Positions 8,277 through 12,149 of a DNA stretch of 12,149 bases are shown here, one piece after another. Under the pieces are notes generated by a model. That model did no database searches. It saw only the letters and a program-made list of their open reading frames with translations, and was not told the origin of the DNA. Source of the DNA: Candidatus Methanophaga sp. GoMg3.2 (lineage in GTDB: Archaea > Halobacteriota > Syntropharchaeia > Alkanophagales > Methanospirareceae); contig QBUN01000381.1 in NCBI GenBank assembly GCA_013180565.1, forward strand, positions 1 to 12,149, written 5' to 3'. Numbering within the stretch: position 1 is the stretch's first letter; every line of letters starts with the position of its first letter. Made by a program: the position numbers and the translations under genes.

Positions 8277-8290
8277 AATATAAATTATGT
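8273..8290. promoter_or_regulatory. Palindrome at the vapB start, candidate antitoxin operator
   Basis: ACATAAT (8273-8279) and ATTATGT (8284-8290) are perfect 7-bp inverted repeats separated by ATAA. The element spans the vapB start codon and predicted transcription start, just downstream of the TATA box. Binding there would block initiation, which fits VapBC autoregulation as known in other systems. The sequence is A+T-rich, which lowers its statistical weight. Confidence 0.4.
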
Positions 8291-8298
8291 AATCTGAA

Positions 8299-8306
8299 TA
8301 TATATA
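8299..8306 (-). promoter_or_regulatory. TATA box of the vapBC-polX operon
   Basis: Read on the minus strand, TATATATA at 8306-8299 follows CAAAAG, a reasonable BRE-like context. The box centre is about 27 bp before ATG 8276, so transcription should begin at or within a base or two of the start codon (leaderless). Confidence 0.6.
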
Positions 8307-8372
8307 CTTTTGAGGAATCGAGAAGCTATCGAGAAGAGGTGTAAAAAGAACGAAGTCATCTATTCCATTTAG

Positions 8373-8648
8373 TCACATTTGACGCCTCTGCATCCTACGC
8401 TCTCGGTGGAACTATCGAAAAATCAAGTTGTGGAGAGACAAGGTATAAAAGCAGGAGATGGAGTTGTCTTTCTAAAGAAGATTTAGGGAAGGGATTCAAG
8501 TGAATATGCAAGAGATTATATGATTGGTAGTTTAGCGGTAATGCTAATTCTTGAATGCCCGTTTATAACATCCAACATCAATGATTTTGACTGGATGAAA
8601 CAAGATTTTTTAGTTACACCAGAAAAGTTATTAGAACGCTTTATTTGA
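8373..8648 (+). pseudogene. Remnant of a PIN-domain (VapC-like) toxin gene
   Basis: In the frame ending at TGA 8646-8648, codons from about 8487 read GRDSSEYARDYMIGSLAVML, followed by LECPFITSNINDFDWMKQ and a tail LVTPEKLLERFI. This is the C-terminal half of a PIN domain: the third acidic residue sits in ARDYMIG, the last in ITSNINDFD. An in-frame TAG at 8484-8486 precedes it. The same frame upstream (8373-8483, including LSKNQVVERQGIKAGD) is open and could be earlier PIN sequence. In another frame, at about 8363-8400, FHLVTFDASASYAL resembles the start of a PIN domain, whose first Asp sits in F-D-A-S-A. No single start leads through. I read this as a decayed toxin gene, divergent from the intact vapBC and of a different PIN subtype. 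A 42-residue fragment from ATG 8520 could still be made. Confidence 0.55.
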
Positions 8649-8754
8649 CTGCCCCTGTCTTTAGGCATCTTTTAGCTGCTTTTATGTTAGGGTCTTGGGC
8701 TAGCCCAAAAAATTTTGTAAGGCGCCGCCACCATCGAGTCAAAAAGTACCACAT
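8641..8754 (-). CDS. Small basic, aromatic-rich protein (37 residues), unrecognised
   Basis: The minus strand carries ATG 8754 to TAA 8641. The protein begins MWYFLTRWWRRLTKFFGLA, followed by a polar basic tail (QDPNIKAAKRCLKTGAVK). The first 16 residues are a mix of Trp/Phe/Tyr and Arg/Lys, as in a membrane-surface amphipathic helix. GGTGAT (plus 8759-8764) matches the archaeal anti-Shine-Dalgarno sequence 4 nt before the ATG. TTATAAAT on the minus strand (plus 8781-8788) is centred about 30 bp upstream. These support expression, but promoter and SD overlap awkwardly: the predicted transcription start is at or inside the SD. The stop end overlaps the PIN remnant by 8 bp. I know no family; a chance ORF in decayed DNA is the alternative. 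Confidence 0.35.
   Translation of the reverse strand: MWYFLTRWWRRLTKFFGLAQDPNIKAAKRCLKTGAVK
8695..8708. repeat. 14-bp perfect palindrome
   Basis: TTGGGCTAGCCCAA reads identically on both strands, with no spacer. It lies inside the 37-codon ORF, in the middle of the decayed strip. It could be a protein-binding site or the relic of a mobile-element end; nothing nearby decides. Confidence 0.4.
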
Positions 8755-8831
8755 TTTAATCACCGCCCTTATGTTCATTCATTTATAATCACTCCAAATC
8801 CCATTAAAACCGTTGGTTTTGCTTTTTGTAG

Positions 8832-8970
8832 CTATGCACTCCGCGCCTTCGTTACAACAGCGTCCAAATATATCTCTTCAATAGTGCTCCCTTTTTCAAA
8901 ATTAACCTCTTGTAAGCCCTTTTCCCATATTCAGCTCATCCGCAGGTTTTAATGTAATGTGTGCTGGCAT
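8832..8970 (-). pseudogene. Frameshifted small ORF, unrecognised
   Basis: On the minus strand ATG 8970 reads MPAHITLKPADELNMGKGLTRG and stops at TAA 8904-8902. Shifting frame by one base at that point continues VNFEKGSTIEEIYLDAVVTK, then ARSA, to TAG 8834-8832. A single missing G in the GGTTAAT stretch would join both parts into a coherent product of about 47 residues, so this looks like a recently broken gene or gene start. I cannot assign a family. The alternative is two chance short frames, but the protein-like composition of both halves argues against it. Confidence 0.4.
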
Positions 8971-8994
8971 GAAAGAGCTACGCAATCATGAAAT

Positions 8995-9034
8995 TTCGCA
9001 AGCGAACCGCCCTTCGGATTTGAATACATTAAAC
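8995..9034. repeat. Hairpin-bearing 40-bp repeat, copy 1
   Basis: It begins with TTCGC-AA-GCGAA (8995-9006), then CCG-CCCTT-CGG (9007-9017), then ATTTGAATACATTAAAC. It aligns with copy 2 at 9077-9117 along its length with about a dozen differences and one indel. An 8-bp inverted pair, TTTAATGT (8948-8955) and ACATTAAA (9026-9033), partly encloses it. Confidence 0.5.
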
Positions 9035-9062
9035 TCTCCGCTTCCTCTCTACTTGGCAGAGC

Positions 9063-9117
9063 TTACAAAACTCAAAGTCGCAAGCGACCAAGCCCTCTGG
9101 GTTTGAATTTTGTAAAC
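9063..9117. repeat. Hairpin-bearing repeat, copy 2, enclosed by a 14-bp inverted repeat
   Basis: The arms TTACAAAACTCAAA (9063-9076) and TTTGAATTTTGTAA (9102-9115) pair over 14 positions with one mismatch. They enclose GTCGC-AA-GCGAC (9077-9088) and CCC-TCT-GGG (9093-9101), a potential cruciform or three-way RNA fold. The 9077-9117 part is the counterpart of copy 1. The element ends next to the stop codon of the neighbouring minus-strand gene (9121), so it could also act as its 3' end structure. Confidence 0.5.
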
Positions 9118-9120
9118 GCT

Positions 9121-9975
9121 TTAGTCATGCCGGATAAAAGGACTTATCTCTTTCCGATTTAAACGATACTCATCCCTATATTTGTTTATTCTTTTCTGAA
9201 ATCGTTCAAGAAGTTTTCTATCGGATTCTTCAAACTTTTTTAATGCCTCCTCAATTTCTTTACAAAGTTTATCAATCCTTGACAAATCTCTATATTTTAG
9301 TAATTCACCCTTATTTTTTTTCATAAAATTAGCAATCAGCTCTGTTTCGGCTTTGTAAACGTCATGGGAATTACATTTACAGATAATATAGTCTCTACAG
9401 AGCTCTTCGAATCGATTAAGTGCTCTTACATCGGTTTCAATTTTATCAGGATTAGATTGATTAAATTCGTTCAACATGCATTTTAGACGTTCTTTGAATT
9501 TGTCAATTCTAAATTCATTGGTAATTTCTTCGACAATTTTAAGATATAACTCATTTAGTTTGTTAGATAACTCATCGTTAGAAAGAAGCTCTCCTCTTAA
9601 CTTATGAAAAAACGATACATCACGAAAAGTTAGTATGTCCCTAAAAGCATAGCTGTAATCCTTTTCATAATTGAAGAATTTAGAGAATTCTTGACCAAAG
9701 CCTGTTTGGGTACTGTAACAAAAACTTTCGCCTTCTTTGATAGTTTCAAGTTCAGAATATAAACTTGCTATGAGGGGGTTCAAAACGTATTGAACCACCT
9801 CCAAAATTCTATTTCTCATTCTATCTAATTCCATAAATTTAGTTTGTTTTCTAACTTGCCGGGCGTACAGCCAAGTTATAAAAAGCAGAGCAGCAACAAG
9901 AATAATATTACTTATTGTAGAAATGGCATCCCAGTTCAAGTATCCATTAATATATGAGATCTTTGTAATATCCAT
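9121..9975 (-). CDS. Membrane-anchored helical protein of unknown function
   Basis: This 284-residue protein has one predicted membrane helix near the N-terminus (about 17-38, ISTISNIILVAALLFITWLY), followed at once by ARQVRKQTK; the positive-inside rule puts the rest in the cytoplasm. Residues 45-284 are rich in Glu, Lys, Asn and Leu and look almost entirely helical. Heptad-like spacing at about 230-270 (CKEIEEALKKFEESDRKLLERF) suggests a coiled coil. No nuclease, kinase or ATPase motif is visible, and Cys residues (86, 166, 193, 199, 201) do not form a clear metal site. Single-TM cytoplasmic proteins of this shape often occur as lone accessory genes near defence loci, but I cannot name a family. 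Codons are markedly A+T-rich compared with polX and ligA, which suggests acquisition. ATG 9975 has no convincing SD. Confidence 0.6.
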   Translation of the reverse strand: MDITKISYINGYLNWDAISTISNIILVAALLFITWLYARQVRKQTKFMELDRMRNRILEVVQYVLNPLIASLYSELETIKEGESFCYSTQTGFGQEFSKFFNYEKDYSYAFRDILTFRDVSFFHKLRGELLSNDELSNKLNELYLKIVEEITNEFRIDKFKERLKCMLNEFNQSNPDKIETDVRALNRFEELCRDYIICKCNSHDVYKAETELIANFMKKNKGELLKYRDLSRIDKLCKEIEEALKKFEESDRKLLERFQKRINKYRDEYRLNRKEISPFIRHD

Positions 9976-10205
9976 GTTTTATTTTTATTATTAAAAGCTA
10001 TCAACTATCCGGCTGGTTTGCCGCGGGTTTTCTTGTCTTTTTCTTCCTACCTCAAAAATAAAAGATTGACATGTAAAACTTATTAATTACATAAGTACAG
10101 CAACAAAAAAACACTGAAAGAGCACAAGCATAAAGACAAAAAGCTTAGAAGACATTTAGCACAGGCTTAATTCTCCTCTGTAATAAAGTGGGACGTGGGG
10201 GCTCC
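9976..10205. other. A+T-rich intergenic stretch without a clear gene
   Basis: This region lies upstream of the membrane-protein gene and is mostly A+T-rich. I found no TATA box at a good distance from ATG 9975. On the plus strand the frame 10087-10170 is open and very basic (KKTLKEHKHKDKKLRRHLAQ), but it has no start codon and is bounded by stops, so it is at most a gene fragment. The DNA becomes G-rich at 10189-10201, just before the hairpin. Confidence 0.4.
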
Positions 10206-10234
10206 CGCATCAAATTCACTCTGAATTTGATGCG
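10206..10234. repeat. 13-bp-arm hairpin with 3-nt loop
   Basis: CGCATCAAATTCA (10206-10218) and TGAATTTGATGCG (10222-10234) are perfect inverted repeats separated by CTC. A second hairpin, TCTTGC-CAA-GCAAGA, follows at 10244-10258. There is no T run directly after either, so an intrinsic terminator of bacterial type is not indicated; a protein-binding, RNA-processing or element-end role is open. Confidence 0.65.
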
Positions 10235-10292
10235 AGAACGCAATCTTGCCAAGCAAGACAACCAAAATATTATTAATTGCTTACCCGCCGAA

Positions 10293-10301
10293 TTATAAAA
10301 T
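10293..10301 (+). promoter_or_regulatory. TATA box candidate before the structured region
   Basis: TTATAAAAT on the plus strand follows CCGAA, a BRE-like context, in otherwise mixed sequence. Transcription would begin near 10322-10324, at the first predicted stem of the structured region. GCTTACCC occurs twice around it (10279-10286 and 10305-10312), as a possible regulator site. Confidence 0.35.
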
Positions 10302-10315
10302 TTTGCTTACCCTTC

Positions 10316-10632
10316 TGGTTGCGTTCCGCACCCATACCAAAGTAAATAACGAAGATACCAAGCCCTGGTAGACGCCCTAAAATAGACGATTATGTATCTT
10401 CGCAACCATAATTCTCTGCAGAGCCAGGAGATAAATTTTTGTGCCCCGCTCAGTTTTTTCTGCGAAAAAAGTTCGTTCATCTTATAACGTCTGGCGGGGC
10501 TCTCCTCTCCATTATTTACTATGCCGGGGGGTTTCTTGACGTTGCACGCTTGAAGGAAACCCCCGACAGTTAAGCACGGCATCCGCTCCGCAAGGCACCG
10601 CTCCCTCTAATCCCCCCTTCCCCCTCATTTTT
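10316..10632 (+). ncRNA. Candidate structured non-coding RNA, novel; strand uncertain
   Basis: The segment is crowded with complementary stretches. TGGTTGCG/CGCAACCA pairs 10316-10323 with 10401-10408. CGAAGATAC/GTATCTTCG pairs 10350-10358 with 10394-10402; it shares two bases with the first, so the two compete at that edge. TCTCTG/CAGGAGA pairs 10413-10418 with 10425-10431 through a one-base bulge. GCCCCGC-T-CAG/CTG-GCGGGGC (10443-10453 with 10491-10500) closes a junction holding TTTTTTC-TGC-GAAAAAA (10454-10470) and CGTT/AACG (10474-10477 with 10486-10489). ATGCCG/CGGCAT (10521-10526 with 10577-10582) encloses GGGGGTTTC/GAAACCCCC (10527-10535 with 10556-10564). A TATA box lies upstream on the plus strand and a C-rich tract ending in T5 downstream, which favours that strand weakly. 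I could not match it to RNase P, SRP, 5S or group II domain V. A 91-codon minus-strand frame (10307-10582) overlaps it and is the competing explanation. Confidence 0.38.
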
Positions 10633-10773
10633 CAAAACAAATAAATTAGAAGCAGTTTAAAGAAAAGGGCAGCGAAAGGCGAAGAAGGCGAGCAGGTTCC
10701 CTAAATTATCTTAACTCATCGCTATTACCCCTCCATTGATATTTTTAAACTTTTCCTGGAAGTTCAATCAAAA
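10633..10773. other. Intergenic region downstream of ligA
   Basis: These 141 bp between the structured region and the ligA stop hold no ORF that I trust. On the minus strand a TTTT run follows the ligA stop directly (10773-10770) and could help termination. TTTAAAAAT (plus 10741-10749) is a TATA-like match on the minus strand that would start a transcript near 10719, heading into the structured region. Confidence 0.3.

Positions 10774-12149
<1,376 letters not shown>

Noticed and set aside
8484..8486. In-frame TAG in the PIN remnant as a pyrrolysine codon
   Set aside because: Both surface-protein genes here end in TAG as an ordinary stop, and other frames of the remnant also look broken, so decay is simpler.
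8521..8560. tRNA-like stretch (GGTAGTTTAGCGGTAATGC)
   Set aside because: No acceptor or T-arm complement; the sequence is explained by PIN-domain coding.
8995..9117. CRISPR array
   Set aside because: There are only two imperfect copies 82 bp apart, with internal compensatory change and no third unit.
10087..10170. Basic open frame ending HLAQA on the plus strand
   Set aside because: It has no start codon and is bounded by stops; low-complexity A-rich DNA gives Lys-rich frames by chance.
10307..10582. 91-codon open frame on the minus strand starting at ATG 10582
   Set aside because: Its composition is odd (clusters of Trp/Tyr/Arg near the end), it has no SD, it lies entirely within nested inverted repeats, and it matches no family I know. 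It is kept only as the alternative to the RNA interpretation.
10316..10632. RNase P RNA, SRP RNA, 5S rRNA or group II intron domain V
   Set aside because: None of the conserved core motifs of these RNAs that I can recall was found on either strand.

Overview
The window looks like a chromosomal segment of a euryarchaeon, most likely from the methanogen/ANME side (Methanophagales/ANME-1 or a relative). Direct support: the left edge carries the C-terminus of an archaeal-type S-adenosylmethionine synthetase; starts are preceded by TATA boxes about 26 bp upstream instead of -35/-10 boxes; and two large secreted beta-sandwich proteins resemble archaeal envelope proteins. The lineage call is inference. 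The bacterial-type NAD-dependent DNA ligase at the right edge is unusual for archaea but fits a lineage that has acquired bacterial genes.

Layout. 1-273: 3' end of mat. 295-375: possible 26-codon hydrophobic ORF. 381-2786 and 2870-5887: two tandem secreted, Ig-like, S-layer/envelope-type proteins. They are paralogous in their central modules but end differently: a CARDB/DUF11-like domain in the first, a five-motif FG-GAP/PQQ-like propeller in the second. 5888-5916: short convergent junction. 5917-8276, minus strand: compact operon vapB-vapC-polX, with a 4-nt overlap and then a 3-nt gap, driven by a TATA box placed for a leaderless vapB mRNA.

8281-9120 is a decayed accessory strip. It holds a broken PIN-domain (VapC-like) toxin gene on the plus strand, a 37-codon ORF with a good ribosome binding site on the minus strand, a frameshifted ORF remnant, and two imperfect copies of a hairpin-bearing 40-bp repeat. 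9121-9975 is an A+T-rich minus-strand gene for an unrecognised protein with one N-terminal membrane helix and a long helical cytoplasmic part. 9976-10773 has no convincing protein gene but is rich in inverted repeats: a 13-bp-arm hairpin at 10206-10234 and a dense cluster of nested stems at 10316-10582, proposed here as a structured RNA. 10774-12149 is the C-terminal two thirds of ligA.

Working together: polX and ligA are DNA repair/replication functions and the two surface proteins form an envelope locus. The strip between polX and ligA looks like a turnover hotspot for toxin-antitoxin and other accessory DNA. The most interesting unexplained material is the structured RNA candidate and the membrane-anchored protein beside it; no link between them has been shown.
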